A DNA stretch of 64,000 nucleotides from JBMNIZ01 sp050951405 (GCA_050951405.1 JBMNIZ010000006.1:57103-121102), one strand, 5' to 3'. Positions 53,815-63,118 are shown, counted from the first letter of the stretch. Notes: a model not told the origin generated them from the sequence alone. Translations and numbers: made by a program.

Positions 53815-54009
53815 ATGCCCATAATTACTTTTGACGGCCCCGCGTTAACCAAGGAGAAGAAAGAAAAATTGATTCAGGAATTTACCCGGGTGGCCAGCGA
53901 GACGGTGGGTTTACCCCCTGCGGCATTTATCGTTCTGCTCAAGGAATCGGACCCGGACAACGTGGGCGTGGGCGGTGTGATGCTGTCCCAACGGCAAAAA
54001 GGCCGCTGA
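53815..54009 (+). CDS. 4-oxalocrotonate tautomerase family protein
   Basis: A 64-residue protein starting MPIITFDGPALTKEKKEKLI, with the catalytic Pro after Met. ASETVGLPPAAFIVLLKESDPDNVGVGG follows, as in 4-OT/DmpI. It lies 5 nt after the exporter gene and its stop is inside the terminator. The substrate is unknown. Confidence 0.88.
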   Translation: MPIITFDGPALTKEKKEKLIQEFTRVASETVGLPPAAFIVLLKESDPDNVGVGGVMLSQRQKGR

Positions 54010-54020
54010 GCGGCCTTTTT
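53996..54020. terminator. terminator overlapping the tautomerase stop
   Basis: A perfect 11-bp stem AAAAAGGCCGC/GCGGCCTTTTT whose 3-nt loop is the TGA stop codon. It also ends the converging GAF gene. Confidence 0.9.
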
Positions 54021-54026
54021 GCTCGG

Positions 54027-54764
54027 CTATTTGACCCGGCTGTCCGAGATCTTGGAAACAATCCAGGATATATTGGACAAATTGCTTTCCCCGGACCGGT
54101 CTTCCTTGCCCTGTTCCACTGCCTTTCTGCCCTCCGGCGGGCATAGCTTTTTCAGCAGCAAGCCGGCCTCCAGAAAGCGGGCCATTAAAAGCCCCGCCGC
54201 CTCAAAAGCAGGGGAGGCCAACAGCGGCAGCCAAAAAGCCAGGGCACCCACAAACTCCTTCTCCACAAACAAAGGAAAAGCATAACTGCGCAGGTGATGA
54301 AAAGAACTGCAGTAATGTTCTGCTCCCCGGATCTGGAAGGCTTTTTTTTCGATCAAGGTTAAGCTGATGGCCATGGTGCCCACCACTTCCTCCAGAAGAA
54401 AGTGGCCAAGACCAAGAAATCGATCAGGTAAAAGACCGCTGTCCCCCAGCCAACCCAAGACCCGGCCCCGCCCATCGGTAACTGCGAAAAGCAGTTCCCC
54501 GGCTGTCAGAAGGGAGTCCAGCTCCCCGCCGATTTCGGCAAAAAGCTCTCCCAGATACCTGCCTTCTGCCGGCAGTTTTGGCCAGTCGAACTGGGCATCC
54601 CGGCGGAAATAGGCCTGGTGAGGATTTAACTTCCGGTAACGACAGCGGAACCAGGAGCGTACTACAGGGGGCGACAGGGACTGCATCAATTCCCCCTCGG
54701 AAATAAAGCGCTGCCAAGCCCGCAAAAGGCAATCATGGTCAATTGGTTCCGTTGCCGGTCTCAT
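54027..54764 (-). CDS. GAF-domain protein resembling the N-terminus of sigma-54 activators
   Basis: A 245-residue protein. WQRFISEGELMQSLSPPVVRSWFRCRYRKLNPHQAYF is the opening typical of AcoR-like activators. A GAF domain follows (LFAVTDGRGRVLGWLGD, GLGHFLLEEVVGTMAISL, HHLRSYAFPLFVEKEFVGALAFW). The AAA+ and Fis-type DNA-binding domains that normally follow are missing: the frame ends ~245 and a terminator comes next. It may be a stand-alone sensor or a truncated regulator. Confidence 0.75.
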   Translation of the reverse strand: MRPATEPIDHDCLLRAWQRFISEGELMQSLSPPVVRSWFRCRYRKLNPHQAYFRRDAQFDWPKLPAEGRYLGELFAEIGGELDSLLTAGELLFAVTDGRGRVLGWLGDSGLLPDRFLGLGHFLLEEVVGTMAISLTLIEKKAFQIRGAEHYCSSFHHLRSYAFPLFVEKEFVGALAFWLPLLASPAFEAAGLLMARFLEAGLLLKKLCPPEGRKAVEQGKEDRSGESNLSNISWIVSKISDSRVK

Positions 54765-54852
54765 TTCCCATCTCCACTTTCCCTATGGCAAATTTTGCTA
54801 TATGAACTCAATATTCGACTTTCCCGTACTTTTTCCTGCTCTTTGGGAAAAA

Positions 54853-55731
54853 TCATTCTGAATGGGCCGCCAGCAGTTCGCTCACCGTGACCAAGGAAAA
54901 ACCCCGGTCTTGCAAGCCTTCAATAATCTTCGGCAGTGCCTGCCAAGTGTTCTTTTTTCCTTCATGCAAAAGGATGATGGCCCCGTCCTTAGCTTTGCTG
55001 ACCACCTGCTTTACCAAATAATCAGGGGAAGGTGAAGTCCAATCCTTGGGGTCCATATTCCAGAGAATGGTGCGCTGTCCCAAAGAAAGGGCCGCTGCCA
55101 AAAGATCTTCATTATATTCCCCGTAAGGAGGACGAAAGAGACTTGCTTCCACCCCGGCCACCGCTGCGATGATAGCCTGGGTGGCCCGCAAGTCCCGGAG
55201 CATTTCTAAAGAAGAAAAGCCGGCTAAACGCTGGTGAAAAAGAGAATGAGCCCCCAGCTCATGGCCGGCTGAAACCACCGCTCGCAGCTGCTCTGGATAG
55301 CTCATGGCTTTTTCCCCCACCACAAAAAAAGTGGCCTGGGCTCCATGCTTTTCCAGTATCTCCAGGTACTTGGGGGTCCATTTGGGGCTGGGGCCGTCAT
55401 CAAAAGTCAAAGCGATTAGATTCCCACCCACAGGCCCGGAACTGACCGGCAAACAGTCCTCTTTTTTCCCCGCCCCTGGATTGGGCGAAGAATTGACTTC
55501 CTCCCCGTTCCCATCCGCTGATGCGGTTGTATCTTCCTCTAATGAAGAGACGATCCCGCCCATCTCCTCTGCCTGTGCCAAAGGACTGGTGTAGTCTCCG
55601 GGAGCAGCCGCCGCCTGCCCTCCTTCTAAAAAGCAAAGATAAAAACCAAGGCAGATGGTCTGCAGAAGAGCAACCAAAAAAACAAGATACCCCCCACTAT
55701 CTGGATCAAAGAACATGAGCAGCCCTTTCAC
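54853..55731 (-). CDS. polysaccharide deacetylase (NodB-type), membrane anchored
   Basis: About 292 residues from GTG 55731. A membrane anchor (GYLVFLVALLQTICLGFYLCF) and a low-complexity linker precede the NodB domain. Motifs are ALTFDDGPSPKWT (Asp pair), GAHSLFHQRL (His metal ligands), FRPPYGEYN and AIILLHEG. It probably deacetylates peptidoglycan or a surface polysaccharide outside the cell. A single gene. Confidence 0.88.
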   Translation of the reverse strand: MKGLLMFFDPDSGGYLVFLVALLQTICLGFYLCFLEGGQAAAAPGDYTSPLAQAEEMGGIVSSLEEDTTASADGNGEEVNSSPNPGAGKKEDCLPVSSGPVGGNLIALTFDDGPSPKWTPKYLEILEKHGAQATFFVVGEKAMSYPEQLRAVVSAGHELGAHSLFHQRLAGFSSLEMLRDLRATQAIIAAVAGVEASLFRPPYGEYNEDLLAAALSLGQRTILWNMDPKDWTSPSPDYLVKQVVSKAKDGAIILLHEGKKNTWQALPKIIEGLQDRGFSLVTVSELLAAHSE

Positions 55732-55815
55732 CCTGTCCCCTCCGGCGCTATCGGGCCCGTCCCCGGAAATCATCTTTGCCTTATCATCTTATGGAGCTGG
55801 TTGGGGACTTTAGAA

Positions 55816-55843
55816 CAAAAAAAGAAAGGCCCGAATGGACCTT
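55816..55843 (-). terminator. terminator after the FAD-dependent oxidoreductase gene
   Basis: AAGGTCC and GGGCCTT pair (one G-T) around ATTC, followed by TCTTTTTTT on the minus strand, just after the stop at 55847. Confidence 0.75.
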
Positions 55844-55846
55844 CCC

Positions 55847-57115
55847 CTAAAAAACATTCTCCAGACCGAGAGAGCTGATCCGCTTTTCCACTTCCTGCTC
55901 ATCAAGGGTATAAAGCCCTCGCTCCTGGAACCTTTGCCCCAGTACACCAGCATTGCAGGAATATCTCTTCTTGTACCCCTCGGGGTTTTCCAAGAGTTCT
56001 CCGGTAAAAGCGAGCATTTCACCGATAGCGGTGGACCTGGGCAAGACCAGGGGATCCTCCTCACGGGCCAATCGATGAGCATTCAGGCCGGCCAGCAATC
56101 CGGAAACAATGGCCTCAGAACAGCCCACTAAAAGCCCCTGTTTCTCCCCGGCCACAAAAAGGTTTCTGGTCCCTTTCACCAGCAGGGAATTCTCCCGGGG
56201 AGTTACCGCCAGGAAGCGCACGCAATTTCCCTTGCTGCCTCCTACCGGATCAAAGTAGACCGCTTTCTGAAAACCGGGCAGCTGTCTTAATTTCTGCAAA
56301 GGCAGATGAGGACGGGATTTGGCTTTGGCCATGCCGTTATCGACAAGAACCAGGTTTTCCTTCAGGGTTTTTAAGTCGGTCTTGGGCAGCTCAAAACTCT
56401 GCTGGGAAAAATCAGCCGGTACGGGAATAACCAGAAAACCGTCTTTCTCCAGATCCCGGACCAACCCCGGATCCAGGGACTCCTTGAGGATATTCACTCC
56501 CTGGCCGGTACCTCCCAGGCGGCCGTCGGGCCTGATAGCTGCTCCTTCCTGCACGCCCATTTTTCCGGCAAGGCTGATCCGGCTGCCAAACACATGGCAG
56601 CGGTTGATGCAGGCCACACAGCCCCAGCCGTACTTGTTGCACAAACTAGCCGGACCGGCGGAGCCGGTGGCATCAACAAACACCTTGCCGGTTACCTGTT
56701 CCCCATTATCCAATACCAGGGAAAGGATTTCCCCATCCCGGGCGATGACTTCACGGACTCTGGTTTCCAGCCTGACCTGCACGTCACTTTCTCTTAAAAT
56801 GCGGGCAATCTCCTCTTCTATCGCCCAGACATCATAAATCAAGGCAGTTTCCAAACCGGAAAGGGGCAGCCCGCGATACCGGGCCACCCTTTCCAAAGCG
56901 GCAAAGATCTCTCTTCCGCCCATAGCTTGGGCTTCCAGGCAGATGGTCAGGCGGCCGCCGTGGTACACTTCTCCCGCCACCAAACCATAACCCAGTAAAC
57001 GGTCATTTTTTTCCAAAAGGGTGACTTGGCTGCCTTTTTTCGCAGCCATCAGGGCCGCTGCACAGCCGGCCCAGCCACCGCCCACAACAACCACTCGATC
57101 AGAAATGGTAATCAC
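55847..57115 (-). CDS. FAD-dependent oxidoreductase
   Basis: A 422-residue flavoprotein. The Rossmann motif is VVVVGGGWAGCAAALMAAKKGSQVTLLEK; VDATGSAGPASLCNKYGWGCVACINRC and the C-terminal NLFVAGEKQGLLVGCSEAIVSGLLAG complete the FAD fold. The cysteine set CNKYGWGCVACINRC is unusual. It lies 32 bp downstream of the TRAP permease on the same strand, so it is probably co-expressed with transport. The substrate is unknown. Confidence 0.8.
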   Translation of the reverse strand: MITISDRVVVVGGGWAGCAAALMAAKKGSQVTLLEKNDRLLGYGLVAGEVYHGGRLTICLEAQAMGGREIFAALERVARYRGLPLSGLETALIYDVWAIEEEIARILRESDVQVRLETRVREVIARDGEILSLVLDNGEQVTGKVFVDATGSAGPASLCNKYGWGCVACINRCHVFGSRISLAGKMGVQEGAAIRPDGRLGGTGQGVNILKESLDPGLVRDLEKDGFLVIPVPADFSQQSFELPKTDLKTLKENLVLVDNGMAKAKSRPHLPLQKLRQLPGFQKAVYFDPVGGSKGNCVRFLAVTPRENSLLVKGTRNLFVAGEKQGLLVGCSEAIVSGLLAGLNAHRLAREEDPLVLPRSTAIGEMLAFTGELLENPEGYKKRYSCNAGVLGQRFQERGLYTLDEQEVEKRISSLGLENVF

Positions 57116-57147
57116 CCCTCAAATAGCAGCTCAAAGCAAGCAGCAGC

Positions 57148-59067
57148 CTAACCGGTGATCAATACTCCATTGGCCTGTCTGCGATTTCTCCGGCTGACCA
57201 AAGCCATGACCGCAAAGACAGCCAGGGCAATCAAGTTGACAGACAGGTTGGGGATCATGAACATGATGAACAGTGCCCCCATGACAATCCTGGGAACAAT
57301 GCCTTTGATGGCAATTAACCATCCATCTACAGCAGCCACCAAAGCGTAAACAGCAAGGCAAACAAAGAAGATAGCCTCCAGGCTGGCCAAGGGATCAGTG
57401 AGATGGAGCATGGCCGGCCGGTAGATAAAGGCAAATGGTACCACAAAAGCAGAGATGGCTAATCGCCAGCCTTTCCAGCTCACTTCCATTGGGTTTGCTC
57501 CCGCAATGGAGGCGGCGGTAAAGGCGGTCAAGGCTACCGGCGGGGTCAAACTTCCCATGGCTGCATAATAAATCAGGAACAGGTGCACCGATAAAACGGG
57601 CAGCCCCATTTTGGTCAAAGCCGGCCCGGCCAGGGCCGCTGTCAAGATATAAGTGGGAGTGATGTTCATGGCCAGTCCCAGGATGATGGAAATAACCATA
57701 GTTAACAGCAAGGAAAGGAAAATAAGCTCTTGACCCAGCGCCATAACCAAAGCGGTAAACTTGGTGCCGATTCCCGTCAAGGCGATTACTCCTACTACAA
57801 TACCACCAGCTGAACAAGCCACGGCAACGGAAATAGTGGTTCTCACGGTACTTTCCAGAGCATCCACGATTTCCTTTAAAGATATCTTGCCGCGTCTTCT
57901 AATGGCCGTAAAAAGCACCAGAAGAACAATCGTCTCCAGGCCGGCCCGGGTGGGAGTATAGCCCTGGAACATGCGGACCACCAAGAAGGCAAGGGGCACA
58001 AAGTACTGGATTACTCCTACCCAGATATTGGCCATTTTGGGCATTTCCTCTCTGGACATACCCCTTAAGTTTAAGCGCACAGCCTCACTGTCGATTTGGA
58101 CATAGATGGCAGCAAAATAGATAATGGCCGGAATTAAAGCCACGGCAATAATGTTAATATATGGGATCCCGATAATTTCCGCCATCACGAAGACAGCAGC
58201 GCCCATAACCGGCGGCATAATCGGACCCCCGCAAGAAGCCGCCGTCTCCACCGCCGCTGCAAAGGCTGCCGGATAACCGGCTCTTTTCATCATGGGGATG
58301 GTAATGGCACCGGTGGAAGCCGCGTTGGCAATGGGACTGCCGGAAAGGGAACCGAACAAAGCACTGGCAATGACAGACGTTTTAGCAATTCCGCCCCGGG
58401 CTGTCCCGGCAATTTTCTGAGCTACTTCAAAGAAGAATTCCCCACCGCCGGTTATTTTTAGAAAAGCACCGAACATAATGAAGACAAAGGCCATGGTTGA
58501 AGATACCTTGGTCGGCACCCCGTAAATACCGCTGGTAGTGAGATAGTTGCACTCAATCACGTGGGCCAGCGAAAAACCCCGGTGCCCGAAAATACCAGGA
58601 ATCCAGGGACCTAAAAAAGCATAGGCAACCAAACAGGCAGCAATGATGGTCATGGCAGATCCCATCACCCGGCGGCTGGCCTCTAAAACCAGCACAATAC
58701 AGATCAAGCCGAACACAATATCCCAGAAGAATACCGGATCGGAATAGGCCCAGCGGAAGATCAGCCTATCCGCGTTGGCATTGATATAAACTGCCGTGCT
58801 GATAGCAAGCACAATCAGGATCAGATCAACTATGCTAACTCCTTTATCTTCTCCCCTCCACGGAGCATAAAGAATAAAGACCAGGGATAGGAAAATAGCC
58901 ACGTGATTCGCCCTGAACAAGATATCAAAAGACGGGGTAAAGATGGCATAGTAGACATGGTAAAGAGCAATTACAACGGTTGCCCAGCGAATGAAGGTAG
59001 CCAGCTTGCCTGATATTTTTCGCTTCTTACCTTCGCTCACCAGCCCCCAAATTTCCCCTAATCTCAC
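57148..59067 (-). CDS. TRAP transporter fused 4TM/12TM permease
   Basis: About 639 residues and very hydrophobic. The N-terminal quarter is the small DctQ-like part, the rest the DctM-like large part with GGGEFFFEVAQKIAGTARGGIAKTSVIASALFGSLSGS and GGPIMPPVMGAAVFVMAEIIG. This fused type pairs with TAXI binding proteins. GTG 59067 is preferred (GAAGGAGG upstream). It imports an organic acid or amino-acid-like solute using an ion gradient. Confidence 0.92.
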   Translation of the reverse strand: MRLGEIWGLVSEGKKRKISGKLATFIRWATVVIALYHVYYAIFTPSFDILFRANHVAIFLSLVFILYAPWRGEDKGVSIVDLILIVLAISTAVYINANADRLIFRWAYSDPVFFWDIVFGLICIVLVLEASRRVMGSAMTIIAACLVAYAFLGPWIPGIFGHRGFSLAHVIECNYLTTSGIYGVPTKVSSTMAFVFIMFGAFLKITGGGEFFFEVAQKIAGTARGGIAKTSVIASALFGSLSGSPIANAASTGAITIPMMKRAGYPAAFAAAVETAASCGGPIMPPVMGAAVFVMAEIIGIPYINIIAVALIPAIIYFAAIYVQIDSEAVRLNLRGMSREEMPKMANIWVGVIQYFVPLAFLVVRMFQGYTPTRAGLETIVLLVLFTAIRRRGKISLKEIVDALESTVRTTISVAVACSAGGIVVGVIALTGIGTKFTALVMALGQELIFLSLLLTMVISIILGLAMNITPTYILTAALAGPALTKMGLPVLSVHLFLIYYAAMGSLTPPVALTAFTAASIAGANPMEVSWKGWRLAISAFVVPFAFIYRPAMLHLTDPLASLEAIFFVCLAVYALVAAVDGWLIAIKGIVPRIVMGALFIMFMIPNLSVNLIALAVFAVMALVSRRNRRQANGVLITG

Positions 59068-59126
59068 GCTCGAAGCACCCTCCTTCAACTATCCAGCCAG
59101 GTCTTTCTGACTGGAATTCCTTTAAG

Positions 59127-59181
59127 AAAAAAGAGAGCAGGCAGCCTGTTGGATGTAGACCGCGTAGAACCCTGCCTGCTC
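59127..59181 (-). terminator. intercistronic hairpin between TAXI and TRAP permease genes
   Basis: A perfect 10-bp stem (GAGCAGGCAG, 59135-59144, with CTGCCTGCTC, 59172-59181) and 27-nt loop, followed by TCTTTTTTC on the minus strand. It probably ends part of the transcripts, giving more binding protein than permease. Confidence 0.7.
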
Positions 59182-59202
59182 CCTCAGCCGCAATTTACCT
59201 GC

Positions 59203-60249
59203 TTAATCAATAACTCCCATTTCACGGTAATATTTTTCGGCACCGGGATGCAAGGAAATTCCCGTACCTTCTGCCATGTACTCCAGGCTCAGGTTCTGCA
59301 GGTTGGTATGCACATTGTGCATATAATCCAAGTTCTCTCCTACTGCTTTCACAATCTGGTAAATATCATCTTCCGGCGTATCAGCAGGCGTACCGATGAT
59401 CACCCGGAAAGAGAAAGTGGGCACATCTGCTTCCAGGAAGGGATAAGCGTCTTTGGGCACTACTGCCGGAGAGAAACCGTATCTTTCTACAATCCTGTCC
59501 ACTACTTCCTTGTCGATGGACAGCATTTTCAGATCCTGAGAAGTAGCCACTTCCTGCAGGGCGCCCATGGGTGCCGTACCGGTGATGGAGATAGCGTCAA
59601 TCAGACGGTCTCCCATCATGTCAGCAGCTTCACCCATGCTCTTGTACTGGACGCTGCCTCCCCAGGATTCAATATCCTTGTAGGTAATGCCATATTCTTC
59701 TAAAAGAGCCCTGCTGGCCAATTCAGTGATGGAGCCGGGGTCTCCCACTGCCAAGCGAATGGCCGGTTTCTTTTCCGCCAATTCGGCCAGAGAATCAATG
59801 GGGAAAGACTTCAGGACCACAAACTGCATGCTGGGATCATAAACACTGAAAAGGGCTCTCACGTTATCATAAACAGCATCAAAAGGCTCTTTCCCCTGGG
59901 AAGCGGCAAAAGCCATGGTGCTGTGCATAAAACCAAGATCGCCCTCCCCTTTATGGATGGTCTTCACGTTGGCCAACCCTTCACCGGGGACAAAGGTGAT
60001 CCGGCTCCCGGGGATGTTTTGCTGAATCACATTGGCTAATCCGGTCCCCACCATATCCCAAACACCGCCGCCACCTTGGGTCGCTCCTACAAAATAAATA
60101 TCGCCGAGAATGGATTCCGCTTTTTTCTCCTGGTCACCCTGGGCAGGGTCCTGGGAAGATTGCTCGTTCCCGCCGCAACCTACCAATAAGCCGGCTATCA
60201 GGAGCACTACCAAGCCAATAGTTAACAGCTTTTGGTTTCTAGAAAACAT
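59203..60249 (-). CDS. TAXI-family TRAP transporter solute-binding lipoprotein
   Basis: A 348-residue lipoprotein: signal LLTIGLVVLLIAGLLVGCGG with the lipobox Cys. The TAXI fold is recognised from YFVGATQGGGGVWDMVGTGLANVI, GEGLANVKTIHKGEGDLGFMHS, RLAVGDPGSITELASRALLEEYG and the C-terminal LHPGAEKYYREMG. It captures the solute for the permease downstream. Its neighbours on the other side encode an amino- or imino-acid dehydrogenase-type complex. Confidence 0.92.
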   Translation of the reverse strand: MFSRNQKLLTIGLVVLLIAGLLVGCGGNEQSSQDPAQGDQEKKAESILGDIYFVGATQGGGGVWDMVGTGLANVIQQNIPGSRITFVPGEGLANVKTIHKGEGDLGFMHSTMAFAASQGKEPFDAVYDNVRALFSVYDPSMQFVVLKSFPIDSLAELAEKKPAIRLAVGDPGSITELASRALLEEYGITYKDIESWGGSVQYKSMGEAADMMGDRLIDAISITGTAPMGALQEVATSQDLKMLSIDKEVVDRIVERYGFSPAVVPKDAYPFLEADVPTFSFRVIIGTPADTPEDDIYQIVKAVGENLDYMHNVHTNLQNLSLEYMAEGTGISLHPGAEKYYREMGVID

Positions 60250-60373
60250 CTTTCTACCTCCATTGTCTTGTTTTTTGCAAGCAGGTCGACTACAACTGGA
60301 CTTGCCATCACTGCTTCAATTCCCCTCTCCATCACCCCCTTCCACAGGCTTTTTGGTGAAAACTGCCCGGTGA

Positions 60374-60411
60374 ATTTCTAAAAAAATTGCTGACCGCTAC
60401 TTTACGTAGCG
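60374..60411 (-). terminator. possible terminator after the BFD-like gene
   Basis: CGCTAC and GTAGCG around TTTAC (60395-60411) overlap the stop of the BFD-like gene. Seven T follow 8 nt later on the minus strand. The distance makes termination uncertain. Confidence 0.45.
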
Positions 60412-60698
60412 ATTTTCTCATCTTTAGGATCTACACCTTCTCCCACCACTGCCAAAGGAAGAGGACGCACAGGCGGCCGGTAAGAAGGTTGTTTTAAATC
60501 ATCTATCTTTTGACCTGTCTCTTCCGCCAGGATCCGCAAAACGGTTAAAGCACATGTTTTCCCCTGGCATAAACCTTTGCCGGCCCGGGTTACCCTCTTA
60601 ATCTCGTCAATGGTGTGAGCACCTTCCCGGATAATCTGTCTGATTTCCTCTTCGGTGATTTCCTCGCACCGGCAAACAATCACTTTTTCTCCTGCCAA
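60402..60698 (-). CDS. BFD-like [2Fe-2S] protein
   Basis: A 98-residue protein of the bacterioferritin-associated ferredoxin fold. VIVCRCEEITEEEIRQII and GKGLCQGKTCALTVLRIL give the CxC and CxxxxC ligand set. The tail is Pro-rich. In hydroxyproline/opine-type dehydrogenases such a domain is a separate subunit or fused to the FAD alpha subunit. It lies 15 bp after that subunit and should pass electrons in the complex. Confidence 0.88.
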   Translation of the reverse strand: MAGEKVIVCRCEEITEEEIRQIIREGAHTIDEIKRVTRAGKGLCQGKTCALTVLRILAEETGQKIDDLKQPSYRPPVRPLPLAVVGEGVDPKDEKIAT

Positions 60699-60713
60699 CT
60701 GGATCCCTTCTTT

Positions 60714-62314
60714 CTATTCCAATGATTTAAACCCTCTAACCAGCATCAGATGCTCTTTCGGCAGCTGCAGGGTCACAAGTACCGTCCTGTCGAATTTTTC
60801 CGACTGCCGCACCCTGATCACCCGGCCCTGACCAACGGGCTGACCCTGACGATCCAGGGTAATCACTGTTTCCTCCACCTGAGGTAAAGGCCTGTACTCA
60901 TAAGGAAGAGTTAATCTTCCTTCTTCGCCCGGAAGGCTGCCGTCCACCAAGAAGATGGCCAGGCCGGGACACTTGGTCAAACAGATACCGCAGCCGTTGC
61001 ATTTATCCACATCCAGTTTGGGTGTGCCGATTAAGTGGTCCTCAATGGTAATAGCCTGCCGCGGACAGGCAGCCGTGCAGGGATCGCACGGGATGTTTTG
61101 CCAGCATTCAACCACCGCCACCGGCCGGTCCGAAACGGGCAGGCGGTCGGGAATTGATTTCCCGCAGGGCTTCCCGGACACACAAGTGTATTCTACAACA
61201 TTTTCCTCAGCTGCGCTACCCATTTGCGTCCACAATTTTTTCTTACCTTCCCGGATTTTTCTGGAAAGGGGAGCACTCCGCAAGTCCTCCAGGTTTTTCC
61301 TGGCCTCTACGAAAAATCTTCTTTCCGCCTCAGGCCCCCCTGTCAACCCCAGGCTTTTAGCCGCCGACCAGCCGGCCAGATGACCTTCTTCCATGGCGCT
61401 GGAAGCTTCCTCCACTCCAGCCAGGTCGCCGGCCACAAAGATACCGGGAACGGTGGTGGCCATATTCTCATCATGCAAGGGCACATAGCCGCCCAAAGCA
61501 GGGGAATAAACCACCTGGCAACCGGCCATGCTGGCCAATTCCACCATGGGATTTAAACCCACCGCCAGCAGGATGGTATCCACTTCCAAGGTCTTTTCCG
61601 TTCCGGCAATGGGCTGCCAATTCTGATCCACCTGGGCAATAACCGCTTCCTCTACCCGGCCTTTGCCCCTGGCTTCCAAAATAGTGTGGCTGGTCAAGAT
61701 GGGCACGCCTTTTCGGGCCAGTTTGGCCACGTGCACATCGTAGCCGCCGGTGGTGGGAGCCGCCTCAACCAAGGCAACAATATGGGCTCCTCCCTGCAGC
61801 AGCTGATACCCCACAATAAGCCCCACGTTTCCTGAGCCGATGATGAGCACTTTTTTCCCTGGTAAAACGCCGTGAATATTGGCCAGGGTCTGAGCGGCCC
61901 CGGCGGTCATTACTCCCGGCAGAGTCCAGCCGGGGAAAACAATAGATTTTTCATTGGCTCCCGTGGCCAGGATGACCGCTTTCGCCTGCAATTGAAAAGT
62001 GCGCTCTTTATCAGCCAACATCACCTGTTTCTGTTCGTTCAGATCCCAGCAAACCGTGTCCAGGCGCAGGTCCACATTTCCTTCTTTCACCCTGGCGATC
62101 AGTTCCCGGGCGATATTAAACCCCTGGTCCCGGCATAATGGTTGCTGGAACCGAAAAACTTGTGAATCTGTTTAAACAGCTGGCCGCCAGGCTGGGAATT
62201 CTCATCCACCACCACGGTTTTGGCCCCTAAGGATCCCGTTACTTCCGCAGCGGCCAAGCCTGCAGGCCCAGCACCGATAACAACCACATCTACTTTTTCC
62301 ACTTTCAACTCCAC
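60714..62314 (-). pseudogene. HcnB-like FAD/NAD(P) oxidoreductase with fused ferredoxin domain, one frameshift
   Basis: The N-terminal part (62099-62314) has the FAD motif VVVIGAGPAGLAAAEVTGSLG and ENSQPGGQLFKQIHKFFG. The frame breaks at a T run (62118-62120 on the plus strand); adding one T gives RGFNIARELIARVKEGNVDL and continues at 60714-62090. The main part has ATGANEKSIVFPGWTLPGVMT, NAD-binding VLIIGSGNVGLIVGYQLL and TTVPGIFVAGDLAGVEE. A two-cluster ferredoxin module follows (CDPCTAACP, CNGCGICLTKCP). It is the alpha subunit of an HcnABC/hydroxyproline dehydrogenase-type complex. Confidence 0.88.
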
Positions 62315-62985
62315 CGCCCCAGTCCGTTTTGTGTCTCGATCACCATGCCTTCAGCTACGGGAGTGACGCAGGTCCTCACATTGGGGATACCGTCCACCGT
62401 CATCATGCAGTCGGTGCAGCGTCCAATCCCGCAGTAAATGCCCCTGTTTTCACCAAATTTTGGCGTCTGTCTCAATTCTTTAATCCCCTGGGCCCAGAGA
62501 GCCGCTGCAATGGGTTCTCCTTCCACGGCCTGGATCTGGCGCCCATCCACAGTGATGTTCACCGTCTTTTTGTTTTCAGACATGTTCCCCAAAATAGGGT
62601 GTTCTTTAATGCGCAAATCGCTTTGGCCCTTATCTGGCGCCGGCTTGGACTGACCGCCGTCTTCATCTGCCATGTAAAAGATTACTTCATCTCCCAACTG
62701 CAATTGGTTGCCCAAGCCGGTAGCCAGTTTATCAGTGATAACAACAATATTAATGTGGTTGGGATAATGAGTTTCGTCAAAGCCGCATACTTTGCCGATA
62801 AATTTATTGCCGATGATCAGATGATCGCCAACAGAAATCAGCCCGCCATTGATGACTTCAAAAAACCCTTGATAAGCTACCGTATCCACCTTGGCGCCGG
62901 GCTTGGCGTCTTTTTCTTCCGTGACAATAACTTCATGGATTTCTTTTTCCGCCACTGCCCGGGATTTCTGAATGATCAACTGCAT
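62305..62985 (-). CDS. fusion of a PTS-GutA-like barrel with an HcnA-type [2Fe-2S] domain
   Basis: A 226-residue protein in two parts. Residues 1-~110 resemble the beta-barrel of glucitol-type PTS IIA proteins (GFFEVINGGLISVGDHLIIGNKF, HINIVVITDKLATGL). Residues ~135-226 are a [2Fe-2S] domain with VDGRQIQAVEGEPIAAAL and cysteines in CGIGRCTDC and VRTC, as in HcnA. An internal ATG at codon 135 (62583) could give the Fe-S domain alone. It overlaps the hcnB start by 10 nt. The Fe-S part is the gamma subunit of the dehydrogenase; the barrel's role is unknown. Confidence 0.75.
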   Translation of the reverse strand: MQLIIQKSRAVAEKEIHEVIVTEEKDAKPGAKVDTVAYQGFFEVINGGLISVGDHLIIGNKFIGKVCGFDETHYPNHINIVVITDKLATGLGNQLQLGDEVIFYMADEDGGQSKPAPDKGQSDLRIKEHPILGNMSENKKTVNITVDGRQIQAVEGEPIAAALWAQGIKELRQTPKFGENRGIYCGIGRCTDCMMTVDGIPNVRTCVTPVAEGMVIETQNGLGRWS

Positions 62986-63095
62986 CTCCTGTTTTCCCTC
63001 ATGCTGTCAGAAATAACTTTCATCCTGCCCAGCACTTTATCCTTAGCCACATAGGAAGTCCCGCGAGTGGGCTTGGTTAAATGGGGATCACGCAT
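62976..63095 (-). CDS. small 39-residue protein in the dehydrogenase operon
   Basis: ATG 63095 has an excellent GAGGTGAG ribosome site (63110-63103, 7-nt spacing). The peptide begins MRDPHLTKPTRGTSYVAKDK and ends RRCS. Its stop overlaps the next gene's start by 10 nt, implying coupled translation. No family is recognised. It may be a real subunit or a leader that sets the level of the downstream gene. Confidence 0.6.
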   Translation of the reverse strand: MRDPHLTKPTRGTSYVAKDKVLGRMKVISDSMRENRRCS

Positions 63096-63118
63096 GATTT
63101 TACTCACCTCTGCTTAGT

